NCBI GenBank assembly: GCA_009760855.2
Contig: WPIO01000040.1
Span: forward strand, 1,700,001 to 1,764,000
Length of the DNA: 64,000 nucleotides
DNA from: Cristatella mucedo
Lineage: Eukaryota > Bryozoa > Phylactolaemata > Cristatellidae
Direction: 5' to 3'
Shown: in pieces, positions 1-12,804 of the stretch
Position numbering within the stretch: the stretch's first letter is position 1
How the letters are laid out: the number at the start of each line of letters is the position of its first letter
Program-made: the position numbers and the translations under genes
Notes under the pieces: generated by a model
Seen by the model: the letters and a program-made list of their open reading frames with translations, nothing else
Databases searched by the model: none
Told to the model about the DNA's origin: nothing

Positions 1-240
1 TCTTGCGACCATCTCGGCCGGGCTTTGCCACCTTTAGCGAACTGAGAGGTACATTCCTACGTTTTTGTTTCCCTATTCTTTCGGCAAGCCTCAGGCCTGA
101 AAGCTTCCTAATTTGAGCTGCAGTAGTCATTGCTCAAGCACGCTAAGCCCTGCTTTCTCGTAGCAACGACGCCGTATTACCAACTCGGCAAAATGAATGG
201 CCGAACCAGGAACAGACCGGTTAGCGGCAGCAGCAGCAGC
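1..240. other. unassigned sequence
   Basis: No recognisable gene or repeat. It leads into a short CAG run at 231-244 and then the long pyrimidine tract. Confidence 0.5.
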
Positions 241-254
241 AGCAGCTCTGGCTC

Positions 255-956
<702 letters not shown>

Positions 957-1084
957 CATGCTCTCTGTCTTCTCTGTTACTCCTCTTTCACTTAGCAGGC
1001 TGTGAAGCGCCAGAATAAATATTCACTTCTTTTAGGAGGCTGTAAAAAGGCATCATCATTACATTGTTTTCTTTCCTCCGCTTC

Positions 1085-1253
1085 TCTCCCATCTCTCTCC
1101 CATCTCTCTCCCATCTCTCTCCCATCTCTCTCCCATCTCTCTCCCATCTCTCTCCCATCTCTCTCCCATCTCTCTCCCATCTCTCTCCCATCTCTCTCCC
1201 ATCTCTCTCCCATCTCTCTCCCATCTCTCTCCCATCTCTCTCCCATCTCTCTC
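1085..1253 (+). repeat. 11-bp tandem satellite, about 15 copies
   Basis: The unit CCATCTCTCTC is repeated head to tail about 15 times with almost no divergence. Because 11 is not a multiple of 3, the minus strand reads an 11-residue cycle, MGERWERDGRE, in all three frames. This is an artefact of period and composition, not evidence of coding. Confidence 0.95.
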
Positions 1254-1254
1254 C

Positions 1255-1471
1255 CCCTTTTTTGTCCCTCTCTTTTCACCTCTTTCATGCCCTCTCAACT
1301 CATCCCAGTCTCGCACCTTTTTCTCCCTCTTCTTTCGCCGTTCTCTCTTCTCTTAGTTTATTTTCTCTCCTCCCTACTTTATGTCTATCTTTTCTCTCAT
1401 CAACCTCTTCTCTTTTCCTCTACCCTCACTCTCACTCTCTCTCTCTCTCTCTCTTTGGCCCTCTCTCTCTT

Positions 1472-1505
<34 letters not shown>

Positions 1506-1516
1506 ACTCCTCATAG
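1255..1516 (+). repeat. degenerate pyrimidine-rich tract
   Basis: A C/T-rich continuation of the satellite, with a cleaner (TC)n section at about 1433-1504. No gene is supported. Confidence 0.85.
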
Positions 1517-2815
1517 GCGTATAAGCTAGGGCCGTTCGCAAAGCCAGGCTATACGTTGGTGGATAGCCCGTACATGCAGTTTGGCTAAGTTTGGCATTGC
1601 GGCAGCACAAGTTGCTTAGAGCTGCTGCTCCTCTTTTGGCGACGACTCCTCTGCAACTCTGGACTGTGGAGCTTGCGGGAGACAGCTATGCACCGGCAGC
1701 AACTGCAGACGCAGCAAACTCGTACTCTTCATGACTTGATGAGGTCGGCAGACGACGATCGACGATGTTCAGTTGTTGCTCAGTGCGAGTGCTCAACGTT
1801 GTCAACGCGAGTGACATATTCAAGTGGCCGTCGCATTCGCGGGTTCGACATTCCGCTCGCAGCTCGTGCTGCGCGAGCCTCTTCCCTTTGTCGGCGGGTT
1901 TTCTCGTTAGTGGATCTTGGTTTTAGCCGCGTCGACTGCTTTGCCGATGAATGACTCTCCTTGTAAAACAGATGAACTTTGGAGATGAGTGAGTGTAAGC
2001 AGGTGCCACCAGATGCGCTTCGAATTTCTTCCCGGCCTTGTCGCCTATCCAGTCAGGCGATTGAGGGCGCAAATTTTCGAGGAAATTCGAGTCGCTGTCA
2101 ACGAGCCCGATCGAGGTACTTGGCCGTCTGCAAACTGACTCAGCGCTAGCATTTCCGTCCGATCGACGATTTGCTTAGCAGTTTCGCACGTCTCACAGCT
2201 GTCCGACCGTTCTTGCTCGGTCCATTGAATGACTGACTGACTTTCCTCATCCACGTTACCTTTGACGCAATAATCCAAGTAAACATTCTAGTAGTATTTA
2301 TTCGTCATTTAATAAAACCACACATTCTCTAGTACACTGGGCGAGACTCGGGTCGGTTGGAGATTTACGATAGATGCCCGTTTTTGTCTTCATCGATTAT
2401 TCTATCCTGAACCTTGTTATCTGAGCGGTCAGAAGATCCGGTCTCGGTCTGTGAGCATCTGGGCCGCTGCCACGCCCGAGCTCGCGACTGGAAGTGAGCA
2501 CGTTGTTGGGGCTGCGGGCGAAAAACGGATCAACGCCAGCTCGCTGGCAGCTGCGACCGTTCTTTTGAAGTAAAACAAGTTACCACGCTCGAGCCCTCGT
2601 CATAGCTTCGTGGGAGAGGAACTCTTTACTACATCGACAGATAGCCAGCTGTTGAGTGCATTGCCAAATGCATCTGCTCGACGAGTTGCCATCCCAGTCA
2701 AACGAAACGTGGCACCCAAGACTGTATCAATGAGAAAACCAGGACGTGAGCACTACATATTGGGCTCGCTAGGAATGGAAGACAGTGAGTCACCGAGTTC
2801 ACTACCATAGCGTCG
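1517..2815. other. unassigned sequence
   Basis: About 1.3 kb of mixed composition with several short open frames that overlap on both strands. No domain, splice structure or repeat family recognised. Confidence 0.4.
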
Positions 2816-2817
2816 CC

Positions 2818-3073
2818 TATTTCTCTCTCCCTGTCTCTCTCTCCGTTTCTATCACTGTCTTTCTCGGTCTCTCTATCTCTCTCTGTGTCTCTGTCTCTCT
2901 CTCCGTCTCTCTGTCTCTCTCTCTGTGTCTTTGTCTGTCTTTCTCTATCTATCTCTATCACCATCTCTCCCTCTCTCATTTCTCTTTCTCTGTCTGTCTG
3001 TTCCTCTCTTCTGTCTCTCTCTCTCAGTCCCTGTCTCTGTCTCTTTTTCCTTTCTCTTTCCCTCGATCTCCCT

Positions 3074-3105
<32 letters not shown>

Positions 3106-3125
3106 CCTCTCTCTCTCTCTTGTCA
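2818..3125 (+). repeat. (TC)n/(TCTG)n pyrimidine tract
   Basis: Interrupted TC and TCTG repeats, with a clean TC run at about 3078-3118. The open frames across it are low-complexity Ser/Leu and are not genes. Confidence 0.93.
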
Positions 3126-4199
3126 TCCTCCTTCCTTCTCTTCCTATTTCTGCATTTCAGTCTTGGCTGTTTTGCTCTAGGTCTTCACGCCCTTTCTTCA
3201 CCCGTCTCTGTCCTCTCTCCATCTTCTTTTTTCGTTTTTATCTCAGTCTCCTCCTCCACGAGTCTCCACGTCTTCTCATCTCGCTGGCTATCCCAATTTA
3301 TCTGCCTGCTCATCTATATCCCTAGTTTACAGCTTAGCTGATTCTATGGCAGCGATATCTCACTTATCTCTCTTTATTTCGACCTTAATCTCTTCGGCTA
3401 AAATGTAGCTATGGCTGATTATACAACACAAGCGCACAGGCAGGCACCGCACGCACGCACGTGTTTGCACGTGCATGCAAAACAGTTTTACTTACATTTA
3501 CTTTTCTACTTTGCTACACTTTCCTACACTGCGTCCAAGTGTGCTTAGACTTCATACAATATAAATAGACGCACGAACACATATCTATATATGTACGCAC
3601 ATAAATGCATGAGTTTGTGGACGTATGTATGAGCGGCACATTTTTTCGTTATTATTCATGCGAGCGTATAATGTAGGTGACTATGAGTTGATTAATTCGC
3701 ACAACCACAGTTCCTGTACCCAAAGTCAGTCATCCCAGGTGTTTTGATGTAGGGTGCAGCAGCGACGACGGTGCATCAGTCTAAGTAGAGTCAGTCTTTC
3801 TTGTTGAAGCTGCTCGATTGTCGGATTCTGATGACGTCGCCCCGATGGCAGTTCGATATTATGTTGTGGCAATCTAGGTCAGCTGGGAGTGGCAAGTGTA
3901 TCAGCTGCTTGGCCGCTGAACGATACTGCCTAGCAGCAGCTGAAGCAACCTGCCGGCAGCTATCCAGCCACCCTCAAGGTTTGTAGCAGAATAAGCAAAA
4001 CACTGCCGCCTTTGCCCTCGAAATGCTCGGCTGCTTCAAAAGGCTGCTCAAGTAATTCAATGTATTATTTATAATAATTATAATTGTATGTACAAGTAAG
4101 TGTACACTTGTATTTTTTATACAAGTATATATATATATATATGAATTGGTTTCATATCCGGTGCACAATTATCAGTTTTAACTCGTCTCGCCGAACGTC
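3126..4199. other. unassigned sequence
   Basis: Moderately AT-rich, no recognised gene. Short CACG/GCACG runs occur near 3440-3475 and a (TA)n run at 4124-4142, just upstream of the first LINE-A tail. Confidence 0.4.
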
Positions 4200-4381
4200 A
4201 ATAATAATAATGCACTTGATAAAGCACCCTCAGAGAACTTAATCTCTTTCTTGGCGCTTTACATTTGCTGCAAAGTGAAATGCAATTGAATGGTTAGTAA
4301 AATCATGCTTAAAAAACAAACAAAATGAATAATATGGTTAGGGGTGACATGCACAGGGTCAGCATGCAAATGTGGTTAGTG
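4200..4381 (-). mobile_element. LINE-A 3' end fragment
   Basis: Antisense LINE-A 3' UTR. From the left it shows the ATT tail as AATAATAAT, the terminal hairpin region, the TTTGCTGCAAAG block, and the GTCAGCATGCAAATGTGG block shared by all copies. It stops abruptly at 4381, with no coding part left. A heavily 5'-truncated insertion, as usual for target-primed reverse transcription. Confidence 0.9.
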
Positions 4382-4442
4382 GGACGTTCCTTGCTCTTTC
4401 TGCCCGAAGACTGATTGACAGGCTTAAACCTAAATTATAAAA

Positions 4443-4835
4443 ACTCGCTCTCACTTGACATCACACCTAACTTGGCTACATTTAAAGTGAAGGTAAAACA
4501 TACCTTTCACTTACCCTTCACTCAGATTTTGCTTCGTCTACTTGAATTTCCTTTCGGCGATTATACGTAATGCAACTGGGCACATTATCGTCACAATCGG
4601 CTCACAGGCCTCCTCTTCTGCTTATGTGCAGTGCCTAGAAAGAGATTTAGCTCTCTCAGGGGGCTGTACAAATGCATGATGCTGAGAATGATGAAGATGA
4701 TGACGTTGATGATGATGAATTATTATGCAGTTTCGATTCTTTTTCGCACACAGTTGGCATTCACTTTAGGCTAGGCGTCCCTTAGCCGATTTGGGGCCAA
4801 GTGGCCCAGTAAATGAATATCATCATTATTGTTAT
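4443..4835 (+). mobile_element. LINE-C 3' region, composite tail
   Basis: This stretch matches the reverse complement of about 18920-19480. Shared blocks include GAATTTCCTTTCGGCG, the tail hairpin region GTGCCTAGAAAGAGATT, GGGGCTGTACAAATGCATG and a following block with TTTGGGGCCAAG. The terminal structure is related to, but clearly distinct from, LINE-A. The element ends in an ATC/ATT-rich run at about 4820-4838. Confidence 0.7.
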
Positions 4836-4988
4836 TATTCTCTCTGTAATTTTCCCATATACTCAGAAATCCTCATGCGTTCCGACTGCGAGTGGTTTTT
4901 CGGAAGGCTGTGCAGCGTGTTCGCCGTCGTAGGTTTAGCCAATTTTGCGTTTACCCCGTCGGGGGGGGCGGCCAGGCCGGGCCCGGCC

Positions 4989-5400
4989 GAGGTGTATCCA
5001 CCTTGACCTTCGCCTTCGCCGAGCTTGGGCCAGAGACGAGACGAGCGGCGGCAGCTGTGAGCTCGAACTATCGCCAGGATCTAAGCTAGGATGCCTAGAG
5101 CTAACGGGGAGAGCGGGACAACTGTGCGAAGCATGGACAGAGTGCACATCGAAGCATCGGTCGTCAGCCGCAGTGCCTGCGGAAAGCAAACTAGGCAGAA
5201 CCTGGTGTCCAAAGCTAGAAGCTACAGAAGCTGCATCTCGGCTATACTTTCAGCAGCCGGTCGACGCTCAACGATTCTTACACGGCGGTCATTGATCGGA
5301 CGCCAACTGACCGGCTGCTGCTGCTGCTGCTGCTGCTAGGCTAGGCTCAGCCGGCCGGTTCGCTCTGCCCAGCCCCCATGCAGCCGGCGGCCGGAGCCGC
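4989..5400 (+). repeat. left copy of a dispersed inverted duplication
   Basis: From GTATCCACCTTGACCTTCGC onward this sequence matches the reverse complement of 18190-18690 closely, including the (CTG)n run at 5314-5335, then with decreasing similarity to about 5400. The two copies differ by small indels that are not multiples of three, so the overlapping open frames are unlikely to be coding. No transposon terminus or domain recognised. Confidence 0.85.
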
Positions 5401-5924
5401 CCGCCGCCGAGGCAGCTGGCTTGCCGAGTAGAGAACATTTTGCAAGCAGCGGGAGCCTAAAAGGGATCATAGATTAGAGACCCTTTTAACGACAGCCTGC
5501 TGCTGAAAGTGCGGCATGTACTCTCGGGCCTTTGATGTCAGTTTAAGAGCTGCGTCCAGCCGGGCCAGCTGATCGACCGAGCGATGCCGGCCTCGTCTGT
5601 GCATTCAAAGCTAGCCGACTGGTGATTCAGGAAAGGAAGGGGCTTTTAGATGGGAGAGCACTCAACGTTCGGCATCTTTGATGGCGCCGCCTGCACTTTG
5701 ACGTGTTTGGATATCGCTGCACATGGCCACCGCCGCATCCTGCTTCTCAGACGAATGGCTGCCGCAAACGCAGCTCGTGGCAGCCAGTGGCCGCCATCTT
5801 GGCATCTATTGTTTGTAGGGAGATTTGTGAAATTTTCGAAATGGCCACTGGCGAAGCCGCGACTCTTCAAGAGCAGAAAGATCGCGAGATGATCTAGCCG
5901 CGCTAGACTGATGTATCTTCAAAT
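5401..5924. other. unassigned sequence
   Basis: Mixed composition. Open frames on both strands around 5650-5897 overlap each other and show no domain. Confidence 0.4.
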
Positions 5925-6040
5925 ATTTTACTTACTATTCTATTGCGTATCACTTTGCAGCAAATGTAAAGCGCCTAGAAAGAGATTAAGTTCTCTGAGG
6001 GCGCTTTATCAAGTGCAATATTATTATTATATTATTATAT
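5925..6040 (+). mobile_element. LINE-A 3' tail fragment
   Basis: Only the last ~115 bases of LINE-A: the TTTGCAGCAAATGTAAAGCG block, the terminal hairpin and (ATT)n. No coding part remains. Confidence 0.85.
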
Positions 6041-6157
6041 GCTAACAGAGCACGGGGCATGCATACATCTAGCGAGTCATGTTCTTCGCTGAAGTTTCAG
6101 GCTGGCGGTAACTTGGCGCCTGTGCAACCTCGAGTGCACGCATACGCGAAAACGTAC

Positions 6158-6163
6158 ACACAT

Positions 6164-6244
<81 letters not shown>

Positions 6245-6300
6245 CAAACACACACAGACGCAGACACGCACAGAGACACGCACAGACACACGAACGAGCA
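6158..6300 (+). repeat. (CA)n microsatellite
   Basis: Long CA run with CGCA and CAGA interruptions, degrading to CACAGACG units at the right end. Confidence 0.95.
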
Positions 6301-6461
6301 CTCGTATACAGATACCAGATCGATGCCTTAAAGGGACAACGCTTTTAAGCTGATGTGCAGCTGATAGAATGAGCTTGCAGCCGTGACAGCCATTACGAAA
6401 TGATCGAACTGATGACACTTTAGAGGAATGATGTGCCGATCGAAGGAATCGATGGATTGAT

Positions 6462-6481
6462 CGATTCAATCGATTGAATCG
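6462..6481. repeat. 20-bp perfect palindrome in an ATCGAT-rich cluster
   Basis: CGATTCAATCGATTGAATCG equals its own reverse complement. It is embedded in a run of GATCGAT/GAATCGAT words from about 6437. Purpose unknown. Confidence 0.7.
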
Positions 6482-7786
6482 GTGCCGGTCGTGGCTCGCA
6501 TTCTTTCAGCACGGCGGCAGCAGCACGGCAGTACAAGCAGATGCTGCGGCCGCAAGGAAATTAAAGTAAGAAAAGACAACGCGGGCGACTTGCACCAAGA
6601 AACCTGCAAGCAACGGCGCAGCGGTCGCACGCAGCAGCGAGTTCTTCCTTTCATCGTTTTCGAACGAGCTGAAAGCGAGTGGGGGGGGGCGTTTTCTAGA
6701 GAAAAAAGCTTCACGGAGCACGCAGACGACGACAGATGAGAGGGATTTTCGGAGGAACGGTGAAAGGGGGGGGGATGGTCACATCCGTCAGCGTGCATAA
6801 ACTGCTGGCGGATGCTAATCTAATGGCGATTAGAGTTGGAGATTAAACCCTCTTTTGGAGCAAATTGAAAAATGACAAAGAGAAAGCTGTTTGATTCTGA
6901 AGCAAGGGTAAAGCATTCTTTAGATTATTCCAATAAATGAAATGTCAGAAACAGTTCAACTGGCAGCACTCCATCACATCCGTCAGCGCTCATTCCCCAG
7001 GTGAGTGCAGTTTAAAAACCGTTGCAACCTGCTGGGCCTCCTCCGTTCTCCTGGGCTTATGCCAATCAAAGTCAAACTGCAAAAAACTTCAACTGTGGCA
7101 ATCAAAACGAGGTCATTAGTGGTGACGCCTTAATTGGCGGGACGTGACCGCCTTGACACATATTTCCGGTAGCTGTCCCCCAGACGTAGGCGGTTAACCC
7201 TGTTATTCTGCGTCCAACCACTTTCCTCATATTATTATTATTATTATTATGCTATCGGCTCTTGGACGCGGCGGTTGGAGTTTGCCTCGCGTTTCTTTGA
7301 GCATGGCCGCAGGCCCGCAGTGACGAGTTTCACTCTTTGCCTTCACTTAAACAGAAATGCAAATATTATATTCTTGTGCGACACGACTCATGGAAGTATC
7401 TTATTCGACGTCCACCGGCAATTTGTCGTAGCCTTCGCACAATGCCTCGTGATCAGTCGCACACTACGATCGCAAATTCTCAAGTTTGGCAAAGCGATTA
7501 GGCCCCGGAAATTGAGCGGAGACTCATCTATTAGCCACCTGTCGCTCACCTGTCGCTCACCTGTCTCCCTGTGCTGCTTGAAAGGCTGCCACGCTGCTGT
7601 GCATCGTCGTCTCATCCTGCACTCGTCGCATCTCCTGAGAAGTTATCGTGCCGTATATTGAGGAGACAACAGAAGGAGCAACTGTAACACTGTCGCCCGA
7701 AGTAGTCACGATCGTCGTGTTGTGGACACGGCACGCCGGTGGACGGTCACTGTTCACCTATTCACCATGTGACCTAATTAAATGCC
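6482..7786. other. unassigned sequence with an ATT-tailed repeat end
   Basis: No gene recognised. A run of (ATT)n at about 7231-7250 looks like the tail of a further LINE or SINE copy, but its body is too diverged to assign. Confidence 0.35.
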
Positions 7787-8048
7787 ATAATAATAAGAAT
7801 AATAATAATATACATTTGATGTATCCCACTCTTACAGAACTCAATCTCTTTCTAGGCACTTTAAATTCGCTGCAAAAGAAGCACGATCGAATGGCAAGTG
7901 GTAGCATGCTCAATAAGCATCGAGAATAGCATGGTTAGGGGTGAAGTGCACGAGGTCAGCATGCAAATGTGGTTGATGGCAGCATGCACAGTATCAGCAC
8001 GCATGAGCACTTACATGACGAATTGCAGGGACCCACTAAACGCTGGAA
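7787..8048 (-). mobile_element. LINE-A 3' UTR fragment, diverged
   Basis: Antisense. It has the ATT tail, the hairpin region and the blocks around GTCAGCATGCAAATGTGG and AGTATCAGCACGCATGAGC. It ends just inside the stop-codon region (CAGGGACCCACTAAACGCTG). More substitutions than most copies, so probably older. Confidence 0.85.
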
Positions 8049-8988
8049 AGAGTGATTTTTTGCTGGCTTGCATAGTTGATGATTTTTTTGCGTAGATCGT
8101 TCGGTTTCCGATGCTTGCTTGTGTTAACGCAGCTTTTAGCTGCATGTCGACAGCTCAATCGTCTTCTGTCGCCGTCCTCTTCCTCGTCGTCTGCCCACGT
8201 CTGCCCATCCTCGGTCGCTGCCACAGACCGCCGCTGAGTCGTTGGGCCCGCCCGTACCCACCCCGGGTCCTAGGCAACTCGGAAGAGGTTTGTCTTCACG
8301 TCCCCGTTCTGACGCCTTGCAGCAAAGAGCTCGTGTTTAATAGCACAGTGATTTGCGAGCTGTACTTTTTCGTTACTTGATCTTGCGGTTGTACATGAAA
8401 ATATCCTGCCCGGTCTTTCCAAAGAAATCATCGGGCAGGTCTTGCCCACCTAGATGTAAATGACCTAGATAACCTTGACCTAGATGAAAATCCTTGCTCC
8501 GCCTCTGACGGCATGCGTTCTCTTTTGTGAGCTTGTGCTCAAAACTCCAGTCTATAGCCACTCTCGTGCGTCAACCAGCCCCAACCGAGGCAGCAACCCC
8601 AAGCGTGCACCTTATGCCTACGCTTGAGTATGAAATACTCACACGAGTATGCCAATGCACTGTAGCGAAACTCAAGTCTCGATGCGTTAAGGGAAATCGC
8701 TGAGGCCTCTACGAACGGCGTTGGTTGGCACTACTTACTGCTTACTACTTACTACGTACTGCTTACGAAAACAAGTGCCCCGCCCACACAGCCAACCGTA
8801 CAGTCGATCCCGATTTCTCCACGTAAACCGTGCGGAAAAGCCATTCGTTGCAGCATCGACGAATGGCGTGAAATAAAGGAAAGCCTCAGCTCCCAGTGCG
8901 GCGTCGACAACGCGACGACACTTCGACCGGACGGCGCCACCTACGTGTCGATTCTCGAGCATATAGATCAGGGCGAGAGCTCGGAGAC
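8049..8988. other. unassigned sequence
   Basis: About 0.9 kb with no recognised gene. A short direct repetition (CTACTTACTGCTTACTACTTA) lies near 8731-8765. Confidence 0.4.
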
Positions 8989-9715
8989 AAGTTTAGATAA
9001 AGATACCACATCTAAGTTGGTCCATGCATTCGTGACATCCCGTCTCGACTTCTGCAACTCACTGCTTACTGGCCTACCAGCATGTGCGATCAGGCGATTG
9101 CAGCTGGTGCAAAACTCTGCAGCTATGCTTGTCTGTCGTGAGCGTCGCAGTTGCCACATTACTCCACTTCTCGCCGACCTGCACTGGCTGCCAGTCAAGC
9201 AACGGATTGACTTCAAGGTTTTTTCGCTCACTTTTAGGTCTCTTCATTATATGGCTCCAGCCTATCTGTCAGATATACTACCCCATCAGGCCAAGCATCG
9301 TACCACCCGTTTTTCGGAATCCAACAGTCTAGAAATACCTCATACAAACCTTAAATTCTTTGGAGACCGTGCATTTAGTTCATATGCTCCCAAAGCTTGG
9401 AACTCCCTCCCGACCTGCGTCAGAACATCCCCTGACCTGACCACATTTAAAAGGAACCTAAAAACACACCTATTTAGGACAACATTTAGTGGGTCCCTGT
9501 GATTCGTCCTTGATGTGCTTATTCGTGCTGACACTGTGCATGCTGCCACTAACCAGATTTGCATGCTGACCCTGTGCATGTCACCCCTAACCATGCTATT
9601 CATTTTGTTTGTTTTTCAAGCATGATTTTACTTACCATTCAATTGCATTTCACTTTACAGCAAATGTGAAGCGCCTAGAGAGAGATTAATTTCTCTGAGG
9701 GCGCTTTATCAAGTA

Positions 9716-9748
<33 letters not shown>
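8989..9748 (+). mobile_element. LINE-A copy: C-terminal domain plus 3' UTR
   Basis: 5'-truncated LINE-A entering at [13 protein letters not shown]. The C-terminal domain is open from there to the stop near 9502, with [29 protein letters not shown] and [19 protein letters not shown]-like motifs. The normal 3' UTR, terminal hairpin and (ATT)n to 9748 follow. The reverse transcriptase core is missing, so the copy cannot be autonomous. The open frame starts upstream in unrelated sequence, so its ATG is not the element's start. Confidence 0.92.
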
Positions 9749-10679
9749 GACCCGGAGAGTGAGTGAAGAGAGGAAAATCGAAATCGAAAATCTGTACAGG
9801 ACTCGCTGTTGCAGCATCTGAGGTTTGGGGATCGGTCGCTGCCGCCGATCCTGGTCAGCCTCCCCCAGCCTAAATATTTACCGTGGCTGAGCTGCCTTGA
9901 GTATTATTGACGGCCGCCAGAGGCTACTTAGACTATGACGCCAACCGCCAGCCGCACTTAATGATCAATTTAATCCCCCCCCCCACTTAATGACCAGCCG
10001 TGCCACCGAACCCGTCGCTGGGTGCCGTGCTTACACCTACCTGGCTTGCTGCTGTCAATACTTGCTGCTAGATTTTCGGTGAATTCATTTGTAGAACTGC
10101 TTAGCCTCCCAGCCCCCCCCCTTTTTTTAGCAGCGGCAGATGAAGACGAGGTTGCGACACGACCGAGAAAAGGCCAGAGACTGGCACGGGTCCGTTTCCC
10201 GAGCTCGAACTTTGAGCTCTTCTTGGGCGGCTGGTATCGCACCGAGAGTCGCAGTGGCGAATGGGCTGCGATGTCGGCTTTAGGACTACAGGTGCGAAGT
10301 ACGACGGTCTCTCGCGAGAACGAGGGCAGTAGTCGACAAACGGGAGTGAACTGCCGATTTGACGATCGAGATCGCGAAGCAGAGACTCGAAGCTGCAGGC
10401 GAAGTCGTGACATCGGCTAGGCTCTTTTTCCTTCTGGAAATCTCACTGTGCTACTGGCCGCGAATTCTTTAGCTATACTACCCCGATGTCTTCCGCGAGC
10501 TTGCCTTCAGGTCTGGGACTAAGCAGAAGGTCAGAGGTCCGAGGGTCAAGGTCCAAGGTCAGGCGCCGAATTGCGTTTCGATGGCGTCGCCAATTGAATT
10601 GAAGAAGCAAAACAGGATAGTCATAGTTGTTGGAAAGTTACGTTTTGCAACCAGCTGGATCGCTCGAAGATCATCTCTG
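9749..10679. other. unassigned sequence
   Basis: Open on both strands around 9970-10420 with basic, low-information translations; no domain recognised. It contains a CCCCCCCC run near 9977 and short GGTC repeats near 10530. Confidence 0.4.
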
Positions 10680-11468
10680 ATTTCAGCTTCAAAACATTGC
10701 TAAAATTTGGGCTTGTTTAGATAAGGATACCACGTCCAAGTTGGTCCATGCATTCGTGACATATCGTCTCGACTTCTGCAACTCACTGCTTACTGGCCTA
10801 CCAGCATGTGCGATCAGGCGATTGCAGCTGGTGCAAAACTCTGCAGCTAGGCTTGTCTGTCGTGAGCGTCGCAGTTGCCACATTACTCCACTTCTCGCCG
10901 ACCTGCACTGGCTGCCAGTCAAGCAACGGATTGACTTCAAGGTTTTGTGGCTCAATTTTATGTCCCTTCATTATACGGCTCCAGCCTGTCTCTCCGACAT
11001 ACTCCCCCATCAGGCCAAGCATCGTACCACCCGCTTTTCGAAATCCAACAGTCTAGAAATACCTCGTACAAACCTTGAATCCTTTGGAGACCGTGCATTT
11101 AGTTCGTATGCTCCCAAAGCCTGGAACTCCCTCCCGATCTGCGTCAGAACATCCCCCTGACCTGACCACATTTAAAAGGAACTCAAAAACACACCTATTT
11201 AGGACAGCATTTAGTGGGTCCCTGTGATTCGTCCTTCACATGCTTATGAGTGCTGACACTGTGGATGCTGCCACTAACCACATTTGCATGCCAACTCTGT
11301 GCATGTCACCCCTAACCATATTATTCATCTTGTTTGTTTTTCAAGCATGATTTTACTTACCATTCAATTGCATTTCCCTTTGCAGCAAATATGAATCGCC
11401 TAGAAAGAGATTAAGTTCTCTGAGGGCGCTTTATCAAGTATATTATTATTATTATTATTATTATTATT
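10680..11468 (+). mobile_element. LINE-A copy: C-terminal domain plus 3' UTR, frameshifted
   Basis: Begins at the QLQNIAKIWACLDKDT region and runs to (ATT)n. Very similar to the 8989-9748 copy. An extra C in the run at about 11153-11157 shifts the frame near ...RTSP, so the C-terminal ~25 residues are out of frame. 3' UTR and terminal hairpin are intact. Confidence 0.92.
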
Positions 11469-12298
11469 CGTCAAAAGAACTCCCGTCAGCAGAGATCTTT
11501 AATACGATAAGAGCCAGCGTTGTTAGAAAATAGAAACTTTCTCAGGAATGCAGACTTCCATAAAGTCTGCAGTCCGGATTGTTTTGCTTTACTTGATCTC
11601 TAGGAGTGTTTGATATCATCGATCGTCGAGTCCTTCCAGAGCGTCGTCCCTCTCGCCTGGGTATCGCTGGCATTGTGCTGAAATGATTTAAAGAGAGCCG
11701 CTAAAGTACTCTACGATTATGTACTCGGTTAACTTTTTCTCAATTCATACTTTCCCACTTGCCAGTGTTGTCGCTAAACACGATATCTGGGCCGTCATTT
11801 TTATGCAAATGGCACACATCCGTAACCGCGCTTTGATCTCTACCTGCATTCCAGCAACTCAAACTCACCCCAGCTCACCTGAACGCAACTCAAACTAGCA
11901 AGTCGAACGAGCTCTCTACGAAGGCCCTCGCGCTGCACGCAGTGCTGACAGTCGCCCTTGGACGACAGCAAACGTCGTCAAATTGAATGACAGTCAACCG
12001 GCCGACTGGTTTCGGACAAACCTGGTGCTACTCAGAAGTTGGAAGGGAAACTGACCCCTTAAAAAGGGCTCTGCAGCCGGCACCTCGCGTAACCACAGCC
12101 TGGTGGCCTGGATCGATATACTGGTCCCCATTTAGGAGCGTCCAGGTTGAGGAAGCATCGAGGTTGAGGAAGCATCGAGGTGGAGGGAGCTTCAAGCACT
12201 CTTGTCGTTGCTGTCGCGGCTGCTGCAGCACGAAAGTCTTTCTCTGACCTTTTAGAGTCTGGCTACCGGCCCCGATCGAAGGGGTGATATGAACATCC
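11469..12298. other. unassigned sequence with a short 17-bp duplication
   Basis: No gene recognised. A 17-bp unit (AGGTTGAGGAAGCATCG) is repeated about 2.3 times at 12144-12185. Confidence 0.45.
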
Positions 12299-12412
12299 CC
12301 TTGGCTGAGCTGGTAGCGGGTTCGAGGCCTGCAGCTGGCGATCCTCTATAGCACACTGCTAGCGCTAGCGGTGGCAACAGCCGCTAAGGTTGAATCAGCT
12401 GTAACCGGAGGC
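12299..12412 (+). mobile_element. SINE-1-like fragment, internally deleted
   Basis: An A-box-like TGGCTGAGCTGGTAG is followed almost at once by a B-box-like GGGTTCGAGGCC, then the SINE-1 body words GGCGATCCT, AGCGGTGGCAACAGCCG and AATCAGCTG. The expected A-to-B spacing is missing, so the head carries a deletion. Assignment rests on the body order. Confidence 0.5.
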
Positions 12413-12439
12413 AGCGCGGCTGTGGCACAATAGAGCACA

Positions 12440-12486
12440 CGGTCGAGTCACATGATCGAGTCACATAGTCGAGTCAGTCACATGAT
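12440..12486 (+). repeat. short tandem repeat of GTCGAGTCACAT
   Basis: About three imperfect copies of a 12-14-base unit. Confidence 0.7.
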
Positions 12487-12804
12487 GGGGAAGCCTCGAA
12501 ACTGGAACGGTTCTTCAGAGCTGCTCACGGGCTCACATCGCAAGAGCTGGATTCCATCACAGTACTCGGAAACGGAGTCGCGCAGTAACCTTCTGACGAG
12601 CAAGCTCCCCTTTGAGTGCTCATCCCATGTCTCGGTAGCGTATAGATGATGCTCGCCGAGTGCAGATGATCAACGCCGAGAAGCAGGCACGCACGCACGC
12701 TACGACAAAGTTTCCGACTACACATGGCTTCAGGCTGTTCTTTCTGTCTAGTGCAACGGTCATTAACATTGAAAGGACGTCGCCAGCGGCAGTGCCTCTC
12801 CCGA

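Noticed and set aside
1085-1253. Regular repeat that could be mistaken for a CRISPR array
   Set aside because: The units are contiguous 11-mers with no spacers, in a eukaryotic context.
4945-5295. Protein conserved between the two arms of the inverted duplication
   Set aside because: The two copies differ by indels of lengths not divisible by three, so the frames do not stay aligned.
6059-6469. His/Thr- and Cys/Val-repeat proteins
   Set aside because: Translations of a (CA)n microsatellite on the two strands. The same applies at 25054-25334, 31585-31773 and 40770-41040.
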